Shown piece by piece: positions 16,912 through 25,874 of a stretch of 64,000 nucleotides of DNA; the first letter of the stretch is position 1, and each line of letters begins with the position of its first letter. This DNA is from Delftia sp. PS-11 (GTDB lineage Bacteria > Pseudomonadota > Gammaproteobacteria > Burkholderiales > Burkholderiaceae_C): the NCBI RefSeq assembly GCF_029870285.1, contig NZ_JACSYA010000027.1, forward strand, positions 10,049-74,048. Reading direction: 5' to 3'. The notes beneath the pieces were generated by a model. The model searched no databases, was not told where the DNA came from, and saw nothing but the letters and a program-made list of their open reading frames with translations. The position numbers and the translations under genes were made by a program.

Positions 16912-16927
16912 GTGCCGCCTCGCTTTC

Positions 16928-18718
16928 TCACTTCTGGGCGATGTACTCGGGGCAGGCCATGACCAGGGTCAGGGCTGCGTAAATGCGGTTGAGCTGCCCG
17001 GCCGATGTGCCCGCCTGGATGGTGGCCACAGCGTTGTGGATCAGGGTCAGTGTGGCGGCTGAAACCTGGCTGCCGGCCAGCACCTGGTTGATTTCGGCGA
17101 GCAGGGCTGCCGGGTCGCCGGCCAGGGGCAGCAGCGTGCTGTAGTCGGCGCTCAGATCGCCAGCGCCGCTGCCCGTGACCACCCGCTGCATCCAGTTGAC
17201 ATAGCCGGCCACCGAAGTTTCGTTGGTAATCTGCAGCTCGGGGCCCGTCAGGCCCATGCTGGCCAGCGCGGTTCCTGGCGGCACATAGCCCGGGCGGAAG
17301 AAATTGAACACCGAGCCTGAACGCATGGGGCTCTGGCCCAGGCGGGAAGCTGCGTCAGAGGTGTCTCCGATCGCCCATTTGCCAGAAGGTGACGATGCCT
17401 TGAAGGCGCGGGCCCAGTTCAGGAAACGCACGACCGGCTCGCGCAGCTTGCCGTAGGTGGGTGCTGCGGCCAGGCTGGCGTCGCGGGCCTCCGGGTCGAG
17501 CAAGATGGCCCGGATCACGGCCTGCAGATCCCCCCGGACACCGGCTCCGTTGTCGCTGAAGGCGGCCGCCACCCGGGCCACGTAGCCGGGACTCGGGTTG
17601 CTGGTGACCAGGCGCTGGATCAATTGCCGGCTGATGAAAGGCGGCAGATTGGGATGCTTGAACAGGGTATCGAGCGCCGTATTGAGCGAATCAATGGCTC
17701 GGGTGCCTGCCGCAATGGTGATGCCCAGGAAGCTCTTGCTGCCGGTTTCATGGGTGCTGGCGTTGTTCACCATGGGGCGCATCTGAAAATCCGGCGGATA
17801 GGGCGACGTCAGGCCGGACGTGTCCACATTCCAGCCCGTGAAGACACGCGCCAGCCCGCTCACATCGGCCTGGCGGTAGGTTTCCTGCGCTGCGCCATCG
17901 CTGCCGGTTTTGACCGTGCCATCGGCATTGAGCTGCTGCAGTCCGATCGTGAACAGTTGCATCAGCTCACGGGCGTAGTTCTCGTCGGGCTGGCTGCCGG
18001 TGGTGGGATTGGCCTTGGGATTGCCACGGTAGGTCAGGTAGTAGCCCATGGCCGGGCTCAGGGAAATCTGTTGCAGCAGCGTGCGGTAATTGCCGAAAGC
18101 GTTGGCCTCCAGAATGTCCAGGTAATAGCCGACGCAAAACTGCCGCCACTGCGCGTTGATGCCAAGCACGGAAACTACGCAGATCTCCGACAGGGCCAGC
18201 ACCATGCGCTGGCGCAGCGGATCGTCCGAGCTGATGAACTTGCGCCAGATGGAGTTGTCCAGGCCCGCCGCGTTGTTGATGTTGGCGGGATCCGCGTAGC
18301 CATTGGCCTTGAGCCATTCGCAGTGGCCCTGGCTGGCTGGCGCCTTGAACTGGGCACTGATCCAGTCGCTGTAGTTGCTGGCCATCAAGGCGTTGAGATC
18401 CGCCCTGCTGTAACCCAGGGTGGCCTGACTCAGAAACCGCCCGGCTTGCGCCACGCTGGGGGCTGCAGCGGGCTGGCCAGGAGCCGTCGGCGCTGTCTGG
18501 CCGGGCGTTGTGGTCTGGCCTGTGGTACCGGGGGATTGCTGGCCCGGGCTGGCAGGCCCCGCAGTGCTCCCCCCTCCCCCGCCGCAGGCTGTCAGGCTGG
18601 CAAAAAGCGCGGCAGAGCCTGCCAGCGCAGCGGCGCGCCCGGCAGGAGTTGCCGTTTCAGGTGTCAGGGTTTGGGGAGATATAGCGACGGGCTGCAGGGC
18701 GTGGGGCTCGGTCTGCAT
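16928..18718 (-). CDS. DUF1800 family lipoprotein
   Basis: A 596-residue protein. The N-terminal region carries a hydrophobic stretch and a lipobox-like LTACGGGGGS near residue 45, followed by a Gly/Pro/Thr/Gln-rich linker, so it is probably a lipoprotein with a long n-region. The DUF1800 core follows (about 90-580): FLSQATLGYSRADLNALM, NYARELMQLFTIGL, VFTGWNVD, and the C-terminal CPEYIAQK. Biochemical function is unknown. It forms a two-gene unit with DUF1501. The LysR gene further upstream lies 201 bases away. Confidence 0.9.
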   Translation of the reverse strand: MQTEPHALQPVAISPQTLTPETATPAGRAAALAGSAALFASLTACGGGGGSTAGPASPGQQSPGTTGQTTTPGQTAPTAPGQPAAAPSVAQAGRFLSQATLGYSRADLNALMASNYSDWISAQFKAPASQGHCEWLKANGYADPANINNAAGLDNSIWRKFISSDDPLRQRMVLALSEICVVSVLGINAQWRQFCVGYYLDILEANAFGNYRTLLQQISLSPAMGYYLTYRGNPKANPTTGSQPDENYARELMQLFTIGLQQLNADGTVKTGSDGAAQETYRQADVSGLARVFTGWNVDTSGLTSPYPPDFQMRPMVNNASTHETGSKSFLGITIAAGTRAIDSLNTALDTLFKHPNLPPFISRQLIQRLVTSNPSPGYVARVAAAFSDNGAGVRGDLQAVIRAILLDPEARDASLAAAPTYGKLREPVVRFLNWARAFKASSPSGKWAIGDTSDAASRLGQSPMRSGSVFNFFRPGYVPPGTALASMGLTGPELQITNETSVAGYVNWMQRVVTGSGAGDLSADYSTLLPLAGDPAALLAEINQVLAGSQVSAATLTLIHNAVATIQAGTSAGQLNRIYAALTLVMACPEYIAQK

Positions 18719-18919
18719 GGCGGCTCCTTTGCGGGCTCAATCCAGGTGAATGGCCGCCCATGGGGCTTGGCGGCACAGGGTGTGGGCAGACGCATCAGGC
18801 CGCCACCACAGTGGCCTGACTGGCTGGTCTGGCGATGATAGTGGGCTTGTGGCACTGCGGACGGCACAACGCGTTGTATTCAGCCCGATAGTGGCGGTAG
18901 AGCCACGAACCCCTGACCA

Positions 18920-19831
18920 TCAGTCCATGCCGGACGCGGATCCATAGGCCTGCAAGAGGCATTGCCGCAGCGCCTGGGCCGTGGGGCTCAGCACGCGGTC
19001 ACGCCGTTGCAGCAGGCCCAGCGTGCGCCATACGTCCGGCGCAGTCAAAGGCACGCCGCAGACCTGCGCATGGTCTTCTTTCAAGGCCAGTTGCGGAATG
19101 GCGGCAAGGCCCAGGCCGGCCTCCACCAGTGCCAGGGCTCCCGCTATATGGTTGCATTCATACCAGGCCACAGGCTGCTCGGGCAGTTCGGCCATCACCT
19201 GGTCCAGCAGCAGGCGGTTGCCGCTTTGGTGCGAGACCGAGACCAGGCGCTGCCCGGCCAATTCGGACCACTGCACCTGCGTGCGCCGGGCCCAGGGATG
19301 GCTGCGCGGCATGGCCAGCACATAGCGTTCGCGCGTCAGTGCCTCGAACCGCAGCGACGGGTCCTGGCTGCCGGTAAAACTCAGGCCGAAGTCCGCCTCG
19401 GCGCGCAACACGGCATCCAGAACCTGGCGCGTGCTTTCGTCAATGACGTGAACCTGCACCTCGGGCTGTGCTGCGGCAAATGTCCGCAGCACAGGCGGCA
19501 GCAGGTTCGTGGCCACCGACGGGATACAGGCGATTGCCACACGCCCTCGGCGCAGTTTGAGCCGGTCATCCACACGCTGCACTGCTTCGTCGAGACCTGC
19601 CAGGGCCCTGCGGGCCTCCTGCAGGAATTCATGGCCCACGGCCGTCAGCTCCACATGCCGGGTCGTGCGCTCCAGCAGCCGTGCACCCAGCACGGACTCC
19701 AGGCGCTCCACGCGCCGGCTCAGGGCCGGGGGAGACAGGAACAGGGCTTGCGCGGCCAGGCGAAAACTCGCTTTCTCAGCCGTTGTCACGAAAGCGATCA
19801 GCTCGCCCATATCGAATTTAATGCGCTGCAT
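18920..19831 (-). CDS. LysR-family transcriptional regulator
   Basis: A 303-residue regulator if translation starts at MQRIKFDMGEL. An ATG four codons earlier (ending at 19843) is possible but would almost abut the palindrome at 19845-19862. The HTH lies in residues 8-60 (FVTTAEKASFRLAAQALFLS, PPALSRRVERLE); residues 85-300 form the LysR co-inducer domain. It is divergent from a Bug-type binding-protein gene, which it probably controls with the following transport genes. The co-inducer is unknown, perhaps a carboxylic acid imported through those genes. Confidence 0.9.
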   Translation of the reverse strand: MQRIKFDMGELIAFVTTAEKASFRLAAQALFLSPPALSRRVERLESVLGARLLERTTRHVELTAVGHEFLQEARRALAGLDEAVQRVDDRLKLRRGRVAIACIPSVATNLLPPVLRTFAAAQPEVQVHVIDESTRQVLDAVLRAEADFGLSFTGSQDPSLRFEALTRERYVLAMPRSHPWARRTQVQWSELAGQRLVSVSHQSGNRLLLDQVMAELPEQPVAWYECNHIAGALALVEAGLGLAAIPQLALKEDHAQVCGVPLTAPDVWRTLGLLQRRDRVLSPTAQALRQCLLQAYGSASGMD

Positions 19832-19844
19832 GCAACAATTCATT

Positions 19845-19862
19845 TGTAAATTGCAATTTACA
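19845..19862. promoter_or_regulatory. Perfect 18-base palindrome in the LysR/Bug divergent region
   Basis: The sequence TGTAAATTGCAATTTACA is an exact palindrome in the intergenic region, just upstream of the LysR gene and about 75 bases upstream of the Bug gene. It is AT-rich and dyadic, as expected for the primary binding site of a LysR-type regulator that represses itself and activates the divergent operon. Confidence 0.65.
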
Positions 19863-19937
19863 GAATATCACTGACTTCATAGGATGGCGACCTTTGCACG
19901 GCCGGCGACGATATTCCGGCCATCAGACGGAGACAGC

Positions 19938-20912
19938 ATGCAAAAACGTACTCTTATCGTTGCCGGCGCCTTGGCCACCGGCGTTTTCCTGGCCACCGGC
20001 AGCGTCCATGCGCAGGACTTCCCTCCCAAGAAGCCCGTGACCATGGTGGTGGGGTTTGCCGCAGGTGGCTCTGCTGATATTGCCGCCCGCGTGATCGCCA
20101 AGAAGCTGGGCGAAAACATCGGCCAGAGCGTGGTGGTGGAAAACAAGCCAGGCGCCGGCGGCAATCTGGCCCATACACAAGTCGCCAACGGCGTCTCCGA
20201 CGGCTCGGTGCTGCTGTTCGGCTCCATCGGCCCGCTGAGCATCGCGCCTCATTTCATGAAGCTCAGCTACGATCCGCTCAAGGATCTGGCGCCCATCACC
20301 ATGGGGGTGAGCTTTCCCAACGTGCTGGTGGTGCCCGCCGCCTCTGGCATCAAAACGCTGGGCGAGTTCGTCGCCAAGGCCAAGCGCGAGCCCGGCAAGC
20401 TGGACTTTGCGTCCACAGGCCCTGGTTCTGCAGCACACCTGGCTGGCGAACTGCTCAATGATGTCGCCAAGATAGATACTTTGCACGTGCCCTACAAGGG
20501 CGGCGCCCCTGCGCTGCAGGATGTGCTGGGCAATCGCGTGACATCCTTCTACGCGGCCCCGCCTACGGCCCTGCCCCATATCGAGTCCGGCAAGCTCATT
20601 CCACTGGCGACCACCGGCCTGGCACGCCCGGCCTACCTGCCCAACGTGCCGACCGTGGCGGAAACCTTCCCCGGCTTCAATGCCACCAACTGGTATGCCT
20701 TCGTGGCTTCGGCCAAGACACCCAAGCCGCTGCTGGACCGCTGGAACACGGAAATCGTCAAGGTGCTGAACACCCCCGAGGTGCGTGAAAACCTGCTCAA
20801 ACACGGCCAGACGGCAGCCCCCAGCAGCCGTGAGGAACTGGGCAAGTTCATCGCTGCAGAGAACACCAAGTGGGGCCGCATCATCCGCGAACGCAAGATC
20901 ACTGCCGATTGA
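19938..20912 (+). CDS. Bug-family tripartite tricarboxylate transporter substrate-binding protein
   Basis: A 324-residue periplasmic protein with signal peptide (MQKRTLIVAGALATGVFLAT ending SVHAQ). The Bug/TctC signature is clear: PVTMVVGFAAGGSADIAARV, VVENKPGAGGNLA, LDFASTGPGSAAHLAGELL, HVPYKGGAPALQDVL and VPTVAETFPGF. A purine-rich ribosome site precedes the ATG. Such proteins bind carboxylates or aromatic acids. No TctA/TctB membrane genes follow, which is usual for the expanded Bug families of this group. It opens a plus-strand run of three transport genes. Confidence 0.92.
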   Translation: MQKRTLIVAGALATGVFLATGSVHAQDFPPKKPVTMVVGFAAGGSADIAARVIAKKLGENIGQSVVVENKPGAGGNLAHTQVANGVSDGSVLLFGSIGPLSIAPHFMKLSYDPLKDLAPITMGVSFPNVLVVPAASGIKTLGEFVAKAKREPGKLDFASTGPGSAAHLAGELLNDVAKIDTLHVPYKGGAPALQDVLGNRVTSFYAAPPTALPHIESGKLIPLATTGLARPAYLPNVPTVAETFPGFNATNWYAFVASAKTPKPLLDRWNTEIVKVLNTPEVRENLLKHGQTAAPSSREELGKFIAAENTKWGRIIRERKITAD

Positions 20913-20956
20913 CCGGGCAGCTCTGAATCTTTCCACCAACAACCAGGAGACAAGCC

Positions 20957-21790
20957 ATGCCAACCAACAATCCTCAAAAGCCTCTTTCTGCCATGCGCCG
21001 GCGCACGCTGGGCGCTTTGCTGGGCGGTGCACTGAGCCTGGGCCTCGCCCTGGGCTCGGCCGCGCCCAGCAATGCCCAGGCCGCCGAAATCCGGGTCGTG
21101 ACTTCCGGCGGTTTCTCGGCCGCGTATGACCAGCTCGTGCCCCTGTACGAGCAGGCCACAGGCCACAAGGTCGTCACCTCACGAGGCGCCTCCATTGGCA
21201 ATGCGCCGGACTCCATCCCCAGCCGGATGGCGCGCGGCGAGCAATTTGATGTGGTCATCCTGGCGGATTCGGCGCTGGACGATCTGATTGGCAAAGGCAA
21301 GGTGCAGCAGGGCAGCCGCGTGGATCTGGCGCGCTCCATGATCGGCATGAGCGTGCGCAAGGGCACGCCCAAGCCGGATATCAGCACCGTGCAGACACTC
21401 AAGCAGACCCTGCTGGATGCCAAGACGATTGCCTATTCCGCCAGCGCCAGCGGCACCTACCTGTCCAACGAACTCTTCCCGCGCCTGGGCGTGGCCGAGC
21501 AGATGAAGGGCAAGGCCACCAAGATCTACAGCGAGCGCGTGGGGGCGGTGGTGCTGCGCGGAGATGCAGAGATCGGTTTCCAGCAGGTGAGCGAGCTTTT
21601 GCCGTTCAAGGAGCTGGAATTCGTGGGCCCGCTGCCCGACGAAGTTCAGCAGCGCGTGTTCTTCTCGGCAGGCGTTGCCGTGGGCTCGCAGGACCCTGAG
21701 GCAGCCCGCCACCTGATCAAGTTCCTGGCGGCACCTGCAGCAGCTTCGATTGTGCGAAGCACAGGCATGGAGCCTGCCGCTGCGCGCTGA
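20957..21790 (+). CDS. ModA-like periplasmic substrate-binding protein
   Basis: A 277-residue exported protein with a signal peptide ending near SNAQA. It has the type II binding fold of the molybdate-binding family (SBP_bac_11): AEIRVVTSGGFSAAYDQLVP, ARGEQFDVVILADSALDDLI, AYSASASGTYL and VLRGDAEIGFQQVSELL. It is unlikely to be a true molybdate protein because no modBC is present and it sits between a Bug protein and a porin. An organic anion is the more likely ligand. It starts 44 bases after the Bug stop, so the two are probably co-transcribed. Confidence 0.85.
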   Translation: MPTNNPQKPLSAMRRRTLGALLGGALSLGLALGSAAPSNAQAAEIRVVTSGGFSAAYDQLVPLYEQATGHKVVTSRGASIGNAPDSIPSRMARGEQFDVVILADSALDDLIGKGKVQQGSRVDLARSMIGMSVRKGTPKPDISTVQTLKQTLLDAKTIAYSASASGTYLSNELFPRLGVAEQMKGKATKIYSERVGAVVLRGDAEIGFQQVSELLPFKELEFVGPLPDEVQQRVFFSAGVAVGSQDPEAARHLIKFLAAPAAASIVRSTGMEPAAAR

Positions 21791-21906
21791 CCCTGGCGAC
21801 TGCCGGGTCCTCTTCCCCACCTCTTCTTCAGCCCAAAGCCTGCATGCACGAGCGCCCGCACTGCGGTGCGGCGCTGCCTTGCTGCGCGCTTTTTCTGTCC
21901 AAAATT

Positions 21907-22986
21907 ATGTCCATCAAATCCCTGGCGTGGACCGCCGCGATTGCCATTCCTGCCTTTGCCCTTCCCGCTGGCGCATTTGCGCAAACCAGCCTGACGATCT
22001 ATGGCATTGCCGATGCGGGGCTGCGCTACAGCAGCGGCCTGACTGCAGCGAACGCCCCCAGCACCAACTCCAGCACCGCGCTTTCCAGCGGCGTCAACAC
22101 CACCAGCCGCTTCGGGTTTCGCGGCCGCGAAGACCTGGGAGGCGGCATGTACGCCCTGTTCAACCTGGAGACAGGCCTGAACATCGACGCAGGAACCACC
22201 GCCAACGCGAACAAATTCTTTGACCGCGCAGCCATCGTGGGCCTGGGCAGCTCCTGGGGCCAAGTGACGGCAGGCCGCCAGACCAATGTGCTTGCCGACG
22301 CGATCAGTCCGGTCGATCCTGTGGGCATGCGCTTTGCCGCTTTCAACCCCAATATCGCCACCGCCGCCTTGAGCAGCCACGGCCTGGGCCTCGAATACGG
22401 CAGTGCGGGCGCCAACACCGGCTCTTACCGGCTGGACAACTCCCTGAAATACACAGGCCGCTTCGGTGCCTGGACTGCGCGCGCCATGTACAGCTTTGGC
22501 GAAACCACGCAAGGCGGCGCAGCCCGCTCTTCCGCTGGCGCAGGCCTGGCCTACACCAGCAAGCTGCTGACAGCGTCAGGCGCCTACCAGCGCTTCAAAA
22601 CCGCAGACAATCTGGAGCTGAATGCAGCGACCCTGGGCGCAGCGGTCAACTGGGGCAATGTGCGCATCGCGCTGAACACCGCGCGTAGCGACGGACAGAC
22701 CACAGCTAGCCGCCGCACCGTGCAGCGTGTGCATTCGCTGGGAGCCACGTGGTCGGCCCATGCCTCCCTGGACCTGACAGCGGCCCTGTACCGCGTGGAT
22801 CGCGAGCGCACTGGCAGCGCATCGGACGGCTATACGCGTGCCATGCTGTTCGCGGAATACAAGCTGTCGCAGCGCAGCAAGCTTTACGCGGAGCTGGACA
22901 GCACACGCTGGAGCGGCGGCTACCAGGGCGCCGCGAACAAGGATCGTGCCACCGGCATCACGGCAGGCTTGATGCACACCTTCTGA
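21907..22986 (+). CDS. Gram-negative outer-membrane porin, OmpC-like
   Basis: A 359-residue trimeric-porin family protein with signal peptide ending AGAFAQ and the mature start [14 protein letters not shown]. Typical features follow: [35 protein letters not shown] in the early strands, and a C-terminal GLMHTF ending in Phe, required for barrel assembly. It probably supplies outer-membrane passage for the ligand of the two binding proteins upstream. The 116-base gap may contain its own promoter. A strong hairpin follows the stop. Confidence 0.93.
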   Translation: MSIKSLAWTAAIAIPAFALPAGAFAQTSLTIYGIADAGLRYSSGLTAANAPSTNSSTALSSGVNTTSRFGFRGREDLGGGMYALFNLETGLNIDAGTTANANKFFDRAAIVGLGSSWGQVTAGRQTNVLADAISPVDPVGMRFAAFNPNIATAALSSHGLGLEYGSAGANTGSYRLDNSLKYTGRFGAWTARAMYSFGETTQGGAARSSAGAGLAYTSKLLTASGAYQRFKTADNLELNAATLGAAVNWGNVRIALNTARSDGQTTASRRTVQRVHSLGATWSAHASLDLTAALYRVDRERTGSASDGYTRAMLFAEYKLSQRSKLYAELDSTRWSGGYQGAANKDRATGITAGLMHTF

Positions 22987-22999
22987 CAATCAAGCCTCC

Positions 23000-23034
23000 G
23001 CCAGGGCGGCTGCCAAGGGGGCAGCCGCCCTGGC
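23000..23034 (+). terminator. Hairpin after the porin gene
   Basis: Arms GCCAGGGCGGCTGCC and GGCAGCCGCCCTGGC (15 of 15 paired) enclose a 5-base loop, starting 14 bases after the porin stop. A short T/G-rich tail follows. It is the strongest stem noticed in this part and a likely transcription terminator. Confidence 0.65.
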
Positions 23035-23270
23035 GTGTTGCCATCCAGTTGCACGCGCAAACGCAGATTAGGCGTTCATCATCTGACGCGCGTCAACTTA
23101 GCATGCTACATAAGCATGCTGACTCATACATTACCACCTCAAAGACTGCACAGCTATGGCCTGTGCAGGCGCAGGCAGAAGGCGGCCAGCGCCACAATGA
23201 CTCCCCCCTTTGTTCCCGCATCCGTGCAGCGGCAGTGTCCTGCCATGTTTTGCGCACGCATGCCTCGCCG

Positions 23271-24923
23271 ATGAATTTCCAGCAACTTTCCCTCACCCGG
23301 AAACTGACGATCGCTTTTTCTGTCCTTATCGCTTTTCTGGTGGGCGTGTCCGCTCTGGCCGTGATCAGCCTGAAGCAGTCCCAGAGCACGTTCGACAACT
23401 TCATCACGGATGAATTCAGCCGTGGCGGGCTGGCACGGGATGTCCGCGCCGCAGCCAGCGCACGCGCCATTGCAGCGCGCAATCTGATCTTGCTCAACAG
23501 CCCGCAGGACATCCAGGCAGAGACACAGGCCGTCAATGCAGCGCATGCCCGCGTTCAAGAGCGCCTGGCAATGCTCAAGCAGGCCGCATCGAACACCAAA
23601 GACATCTCTGCCAAAGAGCGTGCGCTGCTGGAAAGGCTACAAGCGCTGGAGGCACAGTACGGCCCTGTCGCCATGGACATCGTGGCCAAGTCACTGGCCG
23701 GGCGTAAAGAAGAGGCGATTGCCAAAATCAATGCCGAATGCCAGCCGCTGCTCAAGCAGCTGATCGGTACCACGACCGAATACTCGCGCCTCATCGCCGA
23801 GCTGGGAACGCAGGAAATCCAGGATTCGGCACGGATTTTCCGCGCCAAGCGCCTGGTTCTGATCGGCTGCTCTATTGTTGCCGTCGCGATCGCCATTGCA
23901 TTGGCCATGCTCATACAGCGCAGCCTGATGCACGCGCTGGGTGCCGACCCGCATGGCCTGCGCACAGCAGCGGAGAACGTTGCCGCTGGCAACCTGGGCC
24001 CCGTGCCGGGCGCATCCATGGCTCCCGGCAGCAGCGTGCTGGCATCGCTGGGGGAGATGCAAACATCGCTGGCAGGCCTGGTCAGCCGTGTGCGGGCATC
24101 GGCCCATGCCATCGAGACGCAGTCACTGGAAATTGCCTCGGGCAATGCCGATCTCGCGCTGCGCACAGAGCAACAGGCCGGCAATCTGCAACAAAGCGCA
24201 TCCTCGATGGAACAGATGGCGGCAGCAGTACGGCAAAGCTCGGATACTGCGCAGCAGGCCAGCCAGCTGGCATCGGCAGCCCGCGTGGCAGCAGAGCATG
24301 GCGGCTCTGTGGTGGGCCAGGTGATTACCACCATGGGCGAAATCACAGCCAGCTCACGCAAGATCGAGGAAATCACCGGGGTGATCGACTCCATTGCCTT
24401 CCAGACCAACATCCTGGCACTGAACGCCGCTGTCGAGGCGGCCCGGGCCGGCGAACAAGGGCGCGGCTTTGCGGTGGTGGCCGGCGAGGTTCGGTCGCTG
24501 GCACAGCGAAGCGCCCAGGCAGCCCAGGAGATCAAGGCGCTGATCGAGGCCAGCGTCGAGCGCGTGGCGACAGGTTCGTCCTTGGTGAATACTGCGGGCG
24601 AAGCGATGACAGAGATCGTCGGCGAGGTCAATCGCGTTGCGGACCTGATTGGAGAAATCAGTGCCGCCGCGCATGAGCAAACCACCGGGATCGGACACAT
24701 CAGCCATGCCGTAGCGCAGCTGGACCAGTCCACCCGGCAAAATGCCGAATTGGTGGCGGCGATGGCGTCAGCCACCAGCCACCTGAACCAGCAGGCTCAC
24801 GGTCTGGTGGACGCCGTCGCCGTCTTTCAGCTGGACGCCAGCCCGCTTGCGGCCCTCGCGCCGCCAGCTACAGCCCAGGCAGGTCCCCAGCGCCAGCCAG
24901 CGGCTGGCGCGCCAGCGCAATGA
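23271..24923 (+). CDS. Methyl-accepting chemotaxis protein
   Basis: A 550-residue chemoreceptor starting at [12 protein letters not shown], after a 284-base gap. TM1 spans about 10-32, the periplasmic four-helix-bundle sensor about 33-192, TM2 about 193-215, then a HAMP-like region and the signalling domain with the conserved [18 protein letters not shown] hairpin. The C-terminus is an Ala/Pro/Gln-rich tail without a CheR pentapeptide. Its last 56 bases overlap the 3' end of the convergent metR gene, which is unusual. Two AGCATGCT palindromes lie in the upstream gap. Confidence 0.94.
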   Translation: MNFQQLSLTRKLTIAFSVLIAFLVGVSALAVISLKQSQSTFDNFITDEFSRGGLARDVRAAASARAIAARNLILLNSPQDIQAETQAVNAAHARVQERLAMLKQAASNTKDISAKERALLERLQALEAQYGPVAMDIVAKSLAGRKEEAIAKINAECQPLLKQLIGTTTEYSRLIAELGTQEIQDSARIFRAKRLVLIGCSIVAVAIAIALAMLIQRSLMHALGADPHGLRTAAENVAAGNLGPVPGASMAPGSSVLASLGEMQTSLAGLVSRVRASAHAIETQSLEIASGNADLALRTEQQAGNLQQSASSMEQMAAAVRQSSDTAQQASQLASAARVAAEHGGSVVGQVITTMGEITASSRKIEEITGVIDSIAFQTNILALNAAVEAARAGEQGRGFAVVAGEVRSLAQRSAQAAQEIKALIEASVERVATGSSLVNTAGEAMTEIVGEVNRVADLIGEISAAAHEQTTGIGHISHAVAQLDQSTRQNAELVAAMASATSHLNQQAHGLVDAVAVFQLDASPLAALAPPATAQAGPQRQPAAGAPAQ

Positions 24924-25779
24924 ACGCCTGCAGATAGTCGGCCTGCAGATCCGCCTCGCGCGCTCCCAGGAAAATCTGCTTGGCGATGCCACCGGGCCCC
25001 AGGCGCACGGGCACCACATCGAGCCTGTGCGCATACTCCTGCACCAGCCACCTTGGCAGTGCGGCCACGCCACGTCCGCTGGCGACCATCTGCATCATGA
25101 TGTCCGTGGTTTCGATGACCTTCTGGCGGCGCGGCGTGATGCCTGCAGGCGTCAGGAACTGGCTGTAGATGTCCAGCCGGTCTGTGGGCACGGGATAGGT
25201 GATCAGCACCTCTGTGGCCAGTTGGGCCGGCTCGGCGTAGTCGGCACCAGCCAGAGCATGAGCGCCCGGGACCACCAGCACCTGCTCATAGTCGAACACC
25301 GGCACGAACTCCAGGCCGGGCTTGAACAGCGGATCGGGGGTGACCAGCAGGTCGATCTCGTAGCCGAACAGCGCGCCGAGGCCGCCGAACTGGAATTTCT
25401 GCTTCACGTCCACCTCCACATCGGGCCAGGCAGCCAGATAGGGCGCAACGATCTTGAGCAGCCACTGGTAGCAGGGGTGACACTCCATGCCGATGCGCAG
25501 CGCCCCTCGCTCGCCCCGGGCGAACTGGCGCAGCCGTTGCTCGGCCAGATCCAGCTGTGGCAGCACGCGCTGGGCTACCGCCAGCAGATACTGGCCCGCC
25601 TGCGTCAGACGCAGGCTGCGGCCCTCGCGCAGCCAGATATCCGTGCCCAGCTGCTGCTCTAGTTTTTTCATGCTGTGGCTCAGCGCCGACTGCGTCACGC
25701 ACAACACGCTGGCTGCGGCAGTCAGAGAACCCTGCAACTCCACCTCACGGATGATGGACAAATGGACTCTTTCCAGCAT
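24868..25779 (-). CDS. metR: LysR-family activator of methionine biosynthesis, MetR
   Basis: A 303-residue protein divergent from metE. The HTH is at residues 8-60 ([35 protein letters not shown]). Residues 90-295 form the co-inducer domain with [12 protein letters not shown] and [18 protein letters not shown], both typical of MetR. MetR uses homocysteine as co-inducer and activates metE. Position and sequence agree, so the assignment is firm. Its 3' end overlaps the end of the chemoreceptor gene. Confidence 0.93.
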   Translation of the reverse strand: MLERVHLSIIREVELQGSLTAAASVLCVTQSALSHSMKKLEQQLGTDIWLREGRSLRLTQAGQYLLAVAQRVLPQLDLAEQRLRQFARGERGALRIGMECHPCYQWLLKIVAPYLAAWPDVEVDVKQKFQFGGLGALFGYEIDLLVTPDPLFKPGLEFVPVFDYEQVLVVPGAHALAGADYAEPAQLATEVLITYPVPTDRLDIYSQFLTPAGITPRRQKVIETTDIMMQMVASGRGVAALPRWLVQEYAHRLDVVPVRLGPGGIAKQIFLGAREADLQADYLQAFIALARQPLAGAGDLPGL

Positions 25780-25874
25780 TTATGAATTCAACTCATTTAT
25801 ATGTGAGATAAGACCATTTTACTTCATTGAAAAGTCTGCATACCATCGGTGAATTCATTGATATGGAGAGCAGC
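25780..25874. promoter_or_regulatory. metR-metE divergent control region with two TGAATTCA palindromes
   Basis: TGAATTCA occurs at 25783-25790 and again at 25850-25857, 67 bases apart, with a further TTCATTGAA near 25823. MetR sites in enterobacteria are dyads of the TGAA/TTCA type, so these are likely MetR contacts, though the half-sites here abut rather than being spaced by five bases. Confidence 0.5.
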
